Assembly (NCBI GenBank): GCA_025738555.1
Contig: JAOVFP010000001.1
Coordinates: 682,001-746,000, forward strand
Reading direction: 5' to 3'
DNA from: Cyathus striatus
Taxonomy: Eukaryota; Basidiomycota; Agaricomycetes; Agaricales; Nidulariaceae
Length of the DNA: 64,000 bases
The notes beneath the pieces are model-generated. The model was given only the letters and a program-made list of their open reading frames with translations, was not told the origin of the DNA and did not search any database. Of this stretch, positions 12,340 to 24,599 are shown one piece after another. Numbering within the stretch: position 1 is the first letter of the stretch; each line of letters opens with the position of its first letter. The position numbers were made by a program, and so were the translations under genes.

Positions 12340-13434
12340 GGGCTACTAGTTTTTGACATTGCCCATATTATGACATTGCCTGTGAGGCAATGTCAATTCT
12401 CATGTGGCAATGTTGGCAACATCAGCAACATCACAGGCAATGCCAGTGCAGCAAAGTGCCCATGATCAATTTATTCCCACACCCCCTCACTAATCAATTC
12501 CAGCTACTAATCATTGTCTCCTGCCCTTCCCTTTGGATTATCACACACATATCACCATGGCCCACCTCCCACTCATTGTTTCCCACACCTCTGCTCTCAC
12601 TTCTTACACTTTTATTACATTTTCCTTAATCAAATACACAGTCCACTATTTATAATATAACATATTGTCAAATATTTCACCAAGGATGGAACACACTACA
12701 GTAGAACATTATTTAAAACTGTCTCTAATTCACATGTTTAATAACTTTATCCCCTTCATTACATAGTTAAATATTGTATAGTAGATTTATCATAATATAT
12801 ATTAAATAATGCAAAAATAATTGAAGAAAATGATAAAGAGTTGAGTTAGAAATTAAGAAAATACTTGCTCACTGTTGAGCATGATGACAAGGAAGTTTGA
12901 TGCATTGCCATGGTGATGAGGAAGGGTGTGATGGATGGGATCAATAATGTGTACAAATATAAACAAAGGCGGAGCAGAGGGCATGTGAAAAATGAACCTC
13001 CAACAACATTGAAGGCAACGTCATAGCAATGCCACTTCTAACAAAAAATTTCAAACTGGCAACGTCACAGCAATGTCAAGCAATGCCAGCAATGTCAAAT
13101 CTTGGATCAGCAACATCAATTCTCAAATGGCAACGTCAATATCTTATTTCAACAATTTCTACAGCTAGCATAAAAACAAGTAGAGTGCATTTATTTTTAC
13201 CAAATCTTTACTTTTTATTTCTATATACCATGTATTTACTAATCTACAAGTTGTCTAGAGTAGAATTGTTGTGTACAAATGAAAAAAAACCATGTACACA
13301 AGCAGGACTTGAACACAAGACCTCAGCAAGCAATGCCACTGCAACACCAAAATTAAATCAGCAATGTCAATGCAATGCCAGGCAACATCACTTTGGCAAT
13401 GTCAAATCTAGGGCAACATCAAAATCTGTAGGCC
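12340..13434. mobile_element. 1,095-bp TIR element with 10-bp target duplication
   Basis: The direct repeat CATATCTAGA flanks the element exactly (12330-12339 and 13435-13444). Ends are inverted: left GGGCTACTAGTTTTTGACAT, right in reverse complement GGCCTACAGATTTTGATGTT. Short subterminal copies of (T)GACATTGCC / GGCAATGTCA recur through both ends. No transposase. A 9-10 bp duplication is characteristic of Mutator-like elements, so this is probably a non-autonomous MULE-type element; that class assignment is inferred from duplication length alone. Confidence 0.7.
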
Positions 13435-13444
13435 CATATCTAGA

Positions 13445-14852
13445 CACTTCACCTGGTATGCAGAGCAACAATATCATGTAGTTGGGGACAAGAAAATCTG
13501 TTTCTGGAATGAGCCTTGGACTGGGAATAAGTTCTGGAAACTACAGGTAAGTCAAAAAACTATATTTTAGAAATGTAACTTGAACATTATACAGAGTGAA
13601 TTGCCAAAAGAAAGTGTCCCACTTTGCCTACTGCTTTGGAGTGACAAGGGAAAAGTATCAGAATTTGGAGGTTGTAAAAGCTACCCAGTTATCACTAGAA
13701 TTCTCAACCTTCCATCTGAAATTCGGAATTCGAATGGATTTGCAGGTGCTTGCATTATTGGATGGCTGTCAATTGTAAGTGTATATTTATTGTTTCATAA
13801 TTATAATACACTGACTGTGGAATATGAAGGTTAATGATAATGTTGAACATGCTGGAGAACACTCCTGGGCTAACCATCATCGGTCTGTTTGGCATGAAGC
13901 TATGTCACACATACTTGATTCACTGGTTGAGCCTGCCACTACTGGTGACTGGTATGAGTGTGGTGATGAGATTGAAAGGCAATTATTTCCATCTGTATTA
14001 ATATATTTACTTGACTATGAAGAGCAGTATGAAATTACTTCATGCTACATATTTCTTGTGCTGATCATATCATCTGATAGAATTATTGCTGTTCTAAATC
14101 ATGGTGTAAACAGAGAGGCAGCATGCCCTACCTGTGAGGAGAAAACATCCAACTTCTTAACTGCATTAGGTGGTGGAAGCCCACATACAACAAGTGCATT
14201 TATTGATCTTTGGAACAAGTCTTTAGAGTTAATGGAAGAAGAAAGAGAAAAACTATATAAACCACTTGGCCTTGTACATCTAAAGGTATAGTAACTCTCT
14301 TTTGTAATCATACATTTTAATCAAGTTCCTTAGAATTGCTTTTGGGTTTTTCCACATACAGATATTTATAGTACAATGTCATATGATGTCCTCCATGCAA
14401 ATGAGATAGGTGTTTGGAAGTGGCTATGGAACTATATCAACCAGTACTTTAGTGGAGATTGTGCAGCAGCAGCAAGAATTGAAAATTGGTGAGATCTTAT
14501 CCAAAAGCAATGAACAAATATTGACTATTTGTAGTATTGAAAATTTGCCACCTTGGAGTGACTTACCATCATTTCAACATGTCCTTACTATGGACTTTGC
14601 TGATGGAAGTAAATATGCTGACCTCCTTTGAGTAAGTAGATTTGCAATACCTCATTTGTACAGTTATTAATAATACAATAATAATCTCATAGATTATCTT
14701 ACATGGTATTGCATCTGAAATAACTCAGGCAGATCAGCTCATAATTCAATGTATCTGATGTTTGGCAGTCATCAGCAATTATTCATGCTTAAAAATGCAT
14801 ACTGAAGATACAATTGCTGAAGGACGTGAAGAAATTCGAATTCTCAGCAAGT
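13445..14852 (+). pseudogene. Plavaka A transposase, central catalytic region
   Basis: Exons at about 13445-13546, 13595-13774, 13830-14026 and 14081-14285, then pieces to 14852, follow the Plavaka order. WNEPWTG is followed by VPLCLLLWSDKGKVSEFGG, LPSEIRNSNGF, VWHEAMSHIL, ECGDEIERQLFP and DYEEQ. A 54-nt intron is then spliced to IIAVLNHGVNREAACPTC and PPWSDLPSFQ. The D of WSD and the DYEEQ and CPxC motifs are intact. After 14340 the gene decays. One frame change lies near 14450-14500. A TGA follows DLL at about 14629, and another interrupts QCI and CLA near 14757, each where family members usually have a basic residue. The gene is then cut at 14852 by the element at 14853-18609. Confidence 0.7.
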
Positions 14853-17800
14853 GAGGGTCACCAATCACGCATGTCACACTAGCGTGACAGCCATCACACG
14901 CCCTTTTCCATTGTCCCAGTCAAATATCTCGGGCTACAAACCTCTAATTACCTTTGAATAACTTGCATTATATACGGTCTAATAGTATCACTAATATTAC
15001 TGAACGGATATTTGTGTATTTAGTTATATCATAATAAAATCACAAATTAGTGCAATCAATTCGGGCTCAACAATTTTATTTTCCTAATGGAACTGATCAC
15101 ATTTAATCACTAACACGAGTTGTGAAATTGAGTTCCCATTGCACGGCCGCAGTTTCAAGTTTTGCTCTGCCAAAAAGCGTGGGAAATCAGCCAATGCACT
15201 TCAGGTATGGCGCACATACGGCTTCCAGGTGTTCATTTATTAATCTTTCATCGACTACACACCTCTAGCTCAAACCACCACCCCAATAAGTGATTCTAAA
15301 GCCATTTCTTCAGTATAATCTTCATTATTGAGAAAGTATTTATGTATATCACTGAATCTATTACTTATTTTAGCAAATTACAGGACATAGTAAAAATAGC
15401 AAAAACAAAAGCAATATTAGCTTGTGTAGAAAGGCTTCAAATCTCTAAGAAGATTTATAAATCTGATGGGCCCAGCCAGAATCTGGAACTGGAGTCACAA
15501 GAACAAGAATTAGTCAATATCAAGAACTTGCTAGCTGTTGCTCAGGGCCAGATTGTTACTCTTGAGTCTAAACTTAAAGAACAAATTAAAATATGCAATA
15601 GAAAGGATAAAACTATTGAAGAACTGAAAATGACTAAAGACTTTGCAGCAAATAAAGCATTTGAATTGTACAAAAGCCTTAGAAATGAAAGGCATACAAA
15701 ACAATGGCTTATTACCACAAGAGAAAAATTGAAAGATAATCTTAAAATCTCAGAGCTTGCAGAAAAAAAATTGAAAGCTAATATAAAAGTACTGGTAGCT
15801 CGAATTTCTGCAACCATGGATTCAATGATGGTGTTAGAAAATGATAAAAAGAAATTAGAACAAGAACTGGCAAAATCTCTTAAAGCATTTGAACAAAATG
15901 TGTTATTACTCAAGAATAAACTCAATGCTGAAAAACAAACACAGGAGTTAATATCACAATTAAAGACACAAAATAAAGCTAAAGAAATTGCACTTAGGAA
16001 GAAATTAACTCATTCACTGTTATATAAAGGGGTGTACACAGAAGATACCCACCATTTAATATGTGTACTTGTTAAAGCAGGCTGTAAAAGAGGATATATA
16101 GGTGACATTATAAAAGAGGTCTTCAAAACTGCAGGTATTGAAGTAGTTGGAGATGTTAGTGAATCCAGAGTATCAAGGATAATTGCAGAAGGATTTCATG
16201 CTGCACAAATTCAGCTAGGTTATGAACTACTACAAACTCAAGGTAAGCACTTTTGATCCCAAATTCATATGAATAAAATATAGTTATGTATGTGTACAGA
16301 CTTTACTATTTCAGCTGATTCAACTGGACATAAGGGTATTAACTATAATTCAAGACATCTTAACTACAAAGTTGAAGATTACAATAGTGAAAGCTCTGAA
16401 AAAACTAATATTGCAACACAATCTGTTGGAATTAGACCATCACTGAATGGTTCTAGCTCACAGACTATTAAAGACTGGGAAGTAATTCTTGAAAGTCTTG
16501 CACTTGCCTACAATGATAGTCCACTTGGAGAAGAAATTGGAGAGCTTCTGGTACTTATTAATCTATATTGCAAGCTTGTAGGTATGCATAGTGATCACTG
16601 TGCAAAAGAGAAAAGAGATGCAGAGATATTTAAACAGTGAAAAAGTGATGTAGTTGATAAAACATTGGGAACTAAAGCAATGGAGGACATTTCAAATATT
16701 GAACTTGAACCTGAATATTTAAAAGCACACAAGAAAATGATAAAATCTGCAGGTGGAATAACAAAATGGAACAGCTTAGATAATAGTGAAAGAAATGAAT
16801 TAGAAGCTATAATGATGAAGGAACTTACAAAGTCTCTTGGAAAAGATTTATATGAAAAATTACCAGATCGTGAAAAATCTATAATGAAGTTATTCATCTG
16901 GGCAGGATGTGGCTGCCATAAGGATATGAATAGTGTTCATGGTGGTTATACTCATGCTTCATCATACTGGAAAGATAATAATGTTCAACCTCCTGTATTA
17001 CTACCAAACCAAGCAAATGATTCAGTCATTCAAGATATACAATTTGATAATCAAAATCTAACAAAGCCACAGAAGGATGCAATTTCAACTACTGTAGGAG
17101 GTGCTATAAAAGCAGCTGCACTTGCTGGAGCTATTTTCAACAATAAAGATGATAAAAAAGGTTATCATAAGAAATTCAGTTGGTGGTGGAATGAAAATGT
17201 GAAGCCTGGAAGTTTTACATTTCCAGATACATCCAATAATCGATTTGGATCATATTGTGAAGCTGCAGCAGTTCTCATTATCCATTTGGAAAAATTTATT
17301 GAGTTCCTTGAGTTTTCATGTGACAATAAAAATAACATGTATTTCAGTCATATGGAGTATAATTTGCATAAGGCCCTTCAGTGTTCTGCCACCAAAACAG
17401 AGCTTTCAGCATTAGCAATCTATGGGCAAGCAGTCAGCCAGCCATATGTTCAAGCTGTATGAGCTGCTGCAGCTAATAAGGAGAATATGCTTAATCTTGG
17501 TCCACTTCATAAAGATGTCTCTCATTTCATCAATAGACTCATTGAAGATCCTGAGTTTGTTATTGGTGATAATGCAACATATGAAACAGGAGCATTTGAT
17601 AGAAAACCATGGAAATCTCCTGAAGCTATAAATGCTATCTTAAAAATAAAATCAGAGTTAACTCATCTACACCTATATTTAGTTGAATTTCTGAAAGGTG
17701 CATTAAAAACATGGAACTGATTTATATCAGAATTTGCACCAGGAGGGCTGATTGATGAAGCAAGTGAAGAAGAGAGGGATCTGGCATGGCTATCACCTAC

Positions 17801-18609
17801 AAATGATGTGAATGAGGGGGCACTGGGTTCATTTAGAGTTCTTATGTGCCAGCAACCACAATTAACTCTGCTTCAATACAATGCACAAGCCATGTACCAT
17901 CACAATGATACACATGCATTTATGACGAAATACTTTAAGGAGAAAGACTACAAAAATATAAGAAAGAAAGCTCAAAAAACATCTGGAGAGGAGAGAAAAT
18001 TGGAACAAGCTATTATACAGTATTCTGAAAAGAGAAAAGAAGAAAATATAAGAAAGAAGATAGAAAAAGATATAAATGGTGCTAAGGAGGCTGAAAAAGT
18101 TGCTTCTCTTCAACTCATTTTGGATAAAAATAAAATAATGAAGATGAAGAAAGATGATCTAAAGGATCAAGTGAGAAAGTACAGAAGTTTGAAGGGTAAA
18201 CATGCACTTTCAGTAAAATTAAGTGCAAATTTGCCTGAACTGAGAGTTGCCCTTCAAGCAGATATTGACCTTCATACATCAGGAGATTGGAACATCACCA
18301 TAAAAAACACAAATAGTGACCAAGACTCTGGGGAAGAGTTTGATAAGTTGTTTGATGAGGATAACAATAGTGAATGGGATGATGAGCAATGAGCAGTGTA
18401 TTTCCTAATTAATTTATATGTTGTACCTATAATACATATTTGTATGCATTCTTTAGATGTAATATAGTATTATAGCACAAAAAAAATGATGAAAAACAAC
18501 CAAGATTTGGGTTTGCTATGTCAATTTCTACTTGGGACAAGATTTAGAACACTTTGTGTCACACTGTGTGATGTCACGCTCCGTGCCATATAGGGATTGG
18601 TGACCCCTA
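14853..18609 (+). mobile_element. 3.76-kb TIR DNA transposon with 8-bp target duplication
   Basis: CAGCAAGT occurs at 14845-14852 and again at 18610-18617, directly flanking the element. The left end reads GAGGGTCACCAATC and the right end in reverse complement TAGGGGTCACCAATC. Subterminal sequence on both sides carries TGTCACAC and GTGACA words. Removing the element rejoins the host Plavaka exon as ILS-KLLK in frame. Inside is one gene (15342-18392) with DDE-like motifs. An 8-bp duplication plus a CxxH-type core fits the hAT/KDZ side of cut-and-paste transposons. I do not recall a named superfamily for this protein. Confidence 0.8.
15342..18392 (+). pseudogene. Transposase-like protein of the 3.76-kb element, broken by three TGA codons
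   Basis: One reading frame runs from 15342 to 18392 with a GTAAGC...ACAG intron after 16235 or so. The first 200 residues are a long Lys/Glu-rich coiled coil. Next come SADSTGHKGINY (candidate first Asp, codon 16317), WAGCGCHKDMN (CxxH at 16908-16919), FNNKDDKKG, SYCEAAAVLI (candidate Glu), YETGAFDRKPW, EFAPGGLIDEA and NDVNEGALGSFR. The tail is basic and coiled, ending in an acidic cluster. The order D...CxxH...E is that of RNase-H-fold transposases of the hAT/KDZ kind. Stops at 16638, 17460 and 17718 are all TGA and all lie in the same frame. Similar intact proteins are common as unnamed proteins in Agaricomycetes. The catalytic assignment is inference. Confidence 0.65.
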
Positions 18610-18617
18610 CAGCAAGT

Positions 18618-18868
18618 TGTTAAAGGTAGATAATAATTCTAAATTCCAGTATGACAGTATTTGATTTTAGTTTACATTAGAAAACTACTGAGAAGTATGG
18701 ATGGTCATGGAATATATCAAAGATTCATGCTCTTTTTGCTCATTTGTTTGATGACATTGAGGGAAAAGGTGTAACCTCAATATATAACACCAAGTTGAAT
18801 GAACGGGCTCATGGACCTTTGAAAGATGCAGCAAAACACTTTAATGACAGACAGGATAGCTTGGGAAG
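18618..18868 (+). pseudogene. Plavaka A transposase, continuation after the nested insertion
   Basis: The sequence resumes at the duplicated CAGCAAGT. After a short intron the exon 18681-18868 encodes HALFAHLFDDIEGKGVT and NERAHGPLKDAAKHF, matching the family motif (F)DDIExKG...NxKxHGPLK. It ends at a GTAGGT donor. The next exon is missing because a foldback element begins at 18882 inside the intron. Confidence 0.65.
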
Positions 18869-18969
18869 GTAGGTATGAGACCAGAGGTGTGTCAGCCAAA
18901 TTTATCATTTAAGCTCAACATTATATGATATGAAATATCATAAAACGTCGAGCTTAAATGAGTACAGAT

Positions 18970-19410
18970 TACTCATAAAAACTCATTACTTTGTGCTTAC
19001 TATTATTACAATTGTATTATGTGTACTCATAAGTACTCATTACTTTATATTTCCTATTGTTATTGTAATACTATTATGTGTACTCATAAGTACTCATTAC
19101 TTTATGTTTCCTATTATTATTGTAATACTATAATGCATACTCATAAGTACTCATTACATTATGTTTCCTATTATTATTGTAATACTATAATGCATACTCA
19201 TAAGTACTCATTACATTATGTTTCCTATTGTTGTTGTAATACTATTATGCATACTCATAAGTACTCATTACATTGTGTTTCATATTATTATTGTAATACT
19301 AGTATGTGTACTCATAAGTACTCATTAATTTATGTTTCCTATTACTATTGTATTAATATTATGTATACTCATAAGTGCTCATTACTTTATACTTTCTATT
19401 ATTATTAATA
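18970..19410 (+). repeat. 57-bp tandem repeats, left arm of foldback 1
   Basis: About seven units of 57 bp, each with ACTCATAAGTACTCATTAC and CCTATTATTATTGTAATACT. Because 57 is a multiple of three and units lack stops, they give a spurious 129-codon frame with a 19-residue period. About three inverted copies lie at 21090-21318. Confidence 0.8.
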
Positions 19411-19469
19411 GTATTATGTATGCTTTTCCCTTATGTATTGCTATTATCGATTACTAGTTGACCTGCGCT

Positions 19470-20000
19470 TTACATATTTCCCACGCTTCGCATTTGTCAC
19501 GTTATTCACGCGCGTCACGTTCGTCACACATACTCCCGTGCCTCATATTTTTCCTGCGCATTGCATTTGACATGTTCTTCACGTGCGTCACGCTCGTCAC
19601 ACATATTCCCGCGCTTCGCATTTGTCACATACTTCCCGTGTATCACATTTGTCACATATATTCCCGCGCTTCACATCTGTCACATATTTCCTGTGCGTCA
19701 CGTTCGTCACATATATTCCCACGCATCACATTCATCCCGCCCGTCACATCTGTCACGCATATTCCTGCGCATTAATTCATCATACATTTCCCACACATCA
19801 TATTTGTGACATTTTTCACGCGCGTCACGTCTGTCACAATTCTCCCACACTACGCATATATTGCACTTGTCACGCTTTAGTGCATTTGTCATGCTTTCAT
19901 GCGCGTCACGCGTCACGTTTGTCACATTCTTTATGAGCATTGCGCTTTCATGAATGTCACACATCCACATCTATTTGTCACGCATTTCATGCTCGTCACA
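19470..20000 (+). repeat. 28-bp TGTCACA-type repeats, left arm of foldback 1
   Basis: Degenerate 28-bp units of the form CGCATTTGTCACATATTCCC. This copy is CpG-rich compared with the same repeat type in foldback 2. Inverted copies fill about 20740-21060. Confidence 0.75.
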
Positions 20001-20194
20001 TGTGTCACGTCTTTGGGGCACGTCACGTTGTGACGATCTGCATGCATGTCACATAAGTCACATCTGTTTCTTATGATTTGTACATGCATCATATTCATCA
20101 TGTCTTTGGGACTTACATCATGCTTTCACACACATTATAAGCATTACTTATGTCACATCTTTGAGATGTATAATACATTTCAAGCACATTATGC

Positions 20195-20640
20195 TTGCAT
20201 GTGTATCATGATTGTGACATGTTGATGGGGTTCCAACAGGTCTATAATGAAAAATGTTCTGTACCTTTCATATTCAAGGAATCAGAGCACTCAGTGGTGC
20301 CACATTTAACCCATATCTCATTACTTAGCAGCGTAATTCAGCCTCTTGCATTGACAAGTCAGTCATTGATTCAGACCCTGTATGACAATACTGCACATGA
20401 CTACAGAAAAATGATAGTAAGTTTTTCTTAGGCAAGAAAGGAGAAAAGACAAAGTAGTCCTTCTGAAAAGAGAACAAGAAGAAAAGAAGGTGATGATGTA
20501 GTTGACATTAAACTAAAGAATAGACAAGCAAGTAATGACCAAATGGATACTAATACTAAAAGAACTATATAACATAAATCAGAGATGTGAACACATATGA
20601 CAGTGTAGAAGTGTCATGTAATCATATAGAGTAAGCATAT
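20195..20640 (+). other. Loop of foldback 1 with a coding remnant
   Basis: A short frame (20195-20431) includes FKESEHS. The loop of foldback 2 holds the same word in opposite orientation (FIAKESEHS, around 24245-24275). Both loops also share ATACTAAAAGAACTATATAA (near 20555, and inverted near 23945). This shows that the two foldbacks once carried a common core sequence. No protein family is recognised. Confidence 0.5.
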
Positions 20641-21318
20641 ATGTGACTTAATAATGTGAGTAGAAGATATAAGAATAACCAATGGTTAATGCAAGAATCA
20701 TGATTATTTAATAACTGAGACATGTGAGTTTGATGTGATGTGGAATGTGATGCACAGGAAATATGTGACAGATGTGAAGCACAGGAATATATGTGACAAA
20801 TGTGATATGTGGGAAGTATGTGACAAATGCGAAGCGCGGGAATATGTGTGATGAGCGTGACGCGCATGAAGAACGTGTCAAATGCAATGCACGGGAAAAA
20901 TATGAGGCGCGGGAGTATGTGTGACGAACGTGACGCGCGTGAATAACGTGACAAATGCGAAGCGTGGGAAAAATATGAGGCACGGAAGTATGTGTGACGA
21001 ACGTGACGCGCGTGAATAACGTGACAAATGCGAAGCGTGGGAAATATGTAAAGCGCAGGTCAACTAGTAATCGGTAATAGCAATACATAAGGGAAAAGCA
21101 TACATAATACTATTAATAATAATAGAAAGTATAAAGTAATGAGCACTTATGAGTATACATAATATTAATACAATAGTAATAGGAAACATAAATTAATGAG
21201 TACTTATGAGTACACATTATACCATTAAATAATAATAGGAAGCATTACAGTAATAATAGAGAACATAAAGTAATGAGTACTTATGAGTACACATACTAGT
21301 ATTACAATAATAATATGA

Positions 21319-21421
21319 AACACTATAAATCCGCAGTAAATCTGAACTTCACTCATGAACAGCTGCCCACCCCAAGTCGCAATTAGGTGGCTGATATTAT
21401 GTGATTTTAATTAGCTTTAGT
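21319..21421. other. Short spacer between foldback 1 and the Harbinger element
   Basis: About 100 bp of unassigned sequence ending in the AGT that duplicates the Harbinger target site. It may be residual Plavaka A or lost foldback sequence. Confidence 0.3.
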
Positions 21422-22035
21422 GGGCGACTTTCCATAACATCTGGAACATTTTCAGATTTCAGAAGGGTGCCAGTCAGAGTTGGAACCCTATAGCTTACCT
21501 CAGCTATGATTACAGATTCACTGAACTTCTGGAGACTTTGGGACACTATTAGTGAGAAAGACTTTCATATCTAAGTACTCCAACACTTAGCGAGTGATGT
21601 GGAATACCATATATGGTGATTTATCACAAAAATGTGTTCAAAAGTAGTGTCTGGAACTAGAAGAGGGGTAGTGGATGTCTTACCGCAGTGTTTGGAACTT
21701 CAGAATAAATTTCCAGATGCCCCAAGCAAGATGGGAATGAGATCTGCCACTCTGCTGGCTACTAAATCCGTCTTAGTTGACAGCTGAGATTGAATATGAC
21801 CCCCTTTCAGATTTTGCATCTGGAGGAGGCCTACCACCCCCCCTTCCAGCTCCAAACACTCGTTCCAAACATCTTTTCTGGCTAGTTCAAGGCTCGATGT
21901 CAACCATGAGTGTCAGCCAATATGATCACAAAAAGCCCTGGATTTTTTGATCACCATGATCATAAAAGCCAGGGCTTTTTTTGATCACCTGCTATTATAT
22001 ATTTACTAATGAATCTATGGGTTACTAATGAATGT

Positions 22036-22680
22036 AGTGGTGATCATAGGTGATCATAGGTTAGTTCAAGTGCATATTCACATACTATTACTACTAATAA
22101 TTTCCAAGGTGATCATAGGTGATCATAGGCCATTTCAAGTGTATATTCATATACTATTACTACTAATGATTTTAGAGGTGATCACAGGTGATCATAGGTT
22201 ATTTCAAGCATGTATTAACATATTATTACCACTAATCATTCTTGAGGTGATCAAAGGTGATCATAGGTCATTTCAAGTGTATATTCACTTATTATTACTA
22301 CTAATATTTTTGGAGGTGATCAAAGGTGATCATAGGTCATTTCAAGCATGTATTCACTTATTATTACTACTAATAATTCTGGAGGTGATCAAAGGTGATC
22401 GTAGGTCATTTCAAACATGTATTCACATATTATTACTACTAATGGTTCTGGAGGTGATCAAAGGTGATCATAGGTAATCCCAAGCACATATTCACATATT
22501 ATTACTACTAATCATTCTGGAGATGATCAAAGGTGATCATTAAGTGTTTTCAACTGCACATTGGTGTATTATTACTATTAATGAGTGTATAGGTGATCAT
22601 AGGTGATCATTAAGCATTTCAAGGGTATATTGGCTTATTATTAGTACTAGTAAATGTAGAGATGATCATAGGTGATCAAT
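22036..22680 (+). repeat. 69-bp tandem repeats of foldback 2, left arm
   Basis: About nine units of 69 bp, each opening with a double GGTGATCA word and ending with TTATTATTACTACTAAT. The period being a multiple of three yields an artefactual 149-codon frame. The inverted counterpart lies at about 25185-25900. Confidence 0.85.
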
Positions 22681-22684
22681 TTGC

Positions 22685-22985
22685 ATGTGTCACATCTGTC
22701 ACATATATTCCCACATGTCACATCTGTCACACATATTCACACGCGTCACATCTGTCACACATATTCGCACGTGTCACATCTGTCACACATATTCGCACGT
22801 GTCACATTTGTCACATATATTCCCACATATCATGTCTGTCACACATATTCACACGTGTCACGTCTGTCACACATATTCGCACGCGTCACATTTGTCACAT
22901 ATATTTACACACATCACATTTATCACACATATTCACATGTGTCACAGTTGTTACACATATTCCCATATGTCACATTTGTCATGAC
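22685..22985 (+). repeat. 28-bp tandem repeats, left arm of foldback 2
   Basis: About ten units of the form GTGTCACATCTGTCACACAT followed by ATTCGCAC. Each unit contains two TGTCACA words. All three frames are open, giving false His/Ser/Thr-rich frames. Confidence 0.85.
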
Positions 22986-24599
22986 ATCATGCACCTCACA
23001 CATATCATACATATTCCCACACATCATGAATTTCCTGCATATTACATTTATCACATTCTTCCTGCATGTTACATCTGTCACGCTTTCCAGTGTGTCACAT
23101 TTATAATTCTGCATGTGACATATATCACACCTTTTACACATGTCATATTTGTCACATATATTCGCATGTGTGACATCTGTCACGCTTTTCATGCATGTTA
23201 TATTTGTCACACTTTTTACGTATATATCATGTGGAACATGTGTTAATTTGTTATAACACACCACAGACAATAGTGAATTCAATCATGGTACATATGGTAC
23301 ACCCTGATGTTAACACCTTCTAAAAATAGCTATTTTCTGCATCAGGGTGAGAACTATATTCTAACTGTGTACCATGTGCAATGTGATCTGATTCAGTCCT
23401 GTCTGAGGTGACATGTAAAAAATAACTCAGGTTCAAAGTATCTAAAAGTGCACAATAAATTATTTAAAAAAAGAAACATATATGCTGTTGTAGAATTGAA
23501 GGTCATAACTTATAATAAAATGTAGAGTGTATGTAGATTCATAGGTTCATTAACAATGTATGATAAATTTGGAATGACATGGTATGACATGTTTTACAAT
23601 TAGAGCTAGAGATGTGATATGATGGTATTGAACATTTTGCTATTGAAAAGAACAGTGATAGAACCACTCATGAATAAAAAATGTGAAAGAATGGTGAAAT
23701 ATGTGATTTCACATCACATCAAACTTATACATCTCAGTGATTGTTATGATTCTTGCATCAACCACTGATTATACTGATGTCTTCAACAACACAAATTATT
23801 GAGTCACATAGTTGCTTATTCTATATCACTACAAAGCAGTTTTTTGTTTTATTGGTACAAATAATTAATGGACACTATCTTCACTCTTAGTGATATTGTG
23901 TCACACTTAGTTTTACCATTTCAGTGCCATATGTTATATAGTTCTTTTAGTATTCTTATCTACTTCTAAGTATGAAAATGCCTCCTGTACTCCTGTACTC
24001 TTTCTTGCTCAGTGGCCATTACGTTTCACTTTTTTAGGATCAGACACTATTCAGAATTGGCGGTTAATAGACATTTTAGAATCCCCTCATCCAATTTGAC
24101 AAGACAGTATCAGGAAGTGGTTCATGTGCCTGTTATTGCTGGGTTTCCTGTTCTTGACCTAATTTTCAAAATTAAATAAATTGTTGATGACAAAGATCAA
24201 ATTTAATTTACACACAATGGACCAATAGTTTGCTGTAGTATCTCAGAGTGCTCTGATTCCTTGGCTATGAAATGTAAAGAAACAATTGACAAACATGACA
24301 TACATGAAATTTGTGACAGGTGTGACATGTCTGAGAATATGTGTGAAAAGTATGACATACATGCATGATTAGATGCAACAAATGCGAAATGTAGAAATAT
24401 ATGTGACAAATATGATATGTGTAAAATGCATGATATATGTTATGCAGAAGATTATAAAATGTGATGCACAGGAATTTGTGTGACATGTGTGACACACATG
24501 GAAAGCGTGACAAATGTAACATGCAGGAAGAATATGACAAATGTGATATGCAGGAGATTCATGAAGTGTGGGAATATGTATGATATGTGTGAGGTGCAT

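Larger units (their letters stand above)
18882..21318. mobile_element. Foldback element 1, right end truncated
   Basis: The left end CAGAGGTGTGTCAGCCAA resembles the ends of the foldback element at 21905-26032. From about 19262 to 19760 the left arm is almost the exact reverse complement of about 20740-21318. The arms are made of 57-bp and 28-bp tandem repeats and share the unique-looking segment ACCTGCGCTTTACATATTTC (near 19460 and, inverted, near 21060). The first 380 bp of the left arm have no partner, so the right end is lost at about 21318. The central loop (about 20000-20640) holds a small coding remnant. It interrupts an intron of Plavaka A. Confidence 0.7.

Noticed and set aside
21422..21904. 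Possible right terminus of foldback 1 in this stretch
   Set aside because: This sequence is explained by the left end of the Harbinger element, which pairs with 30,130-30,335; no GGCTGACAC end was found.
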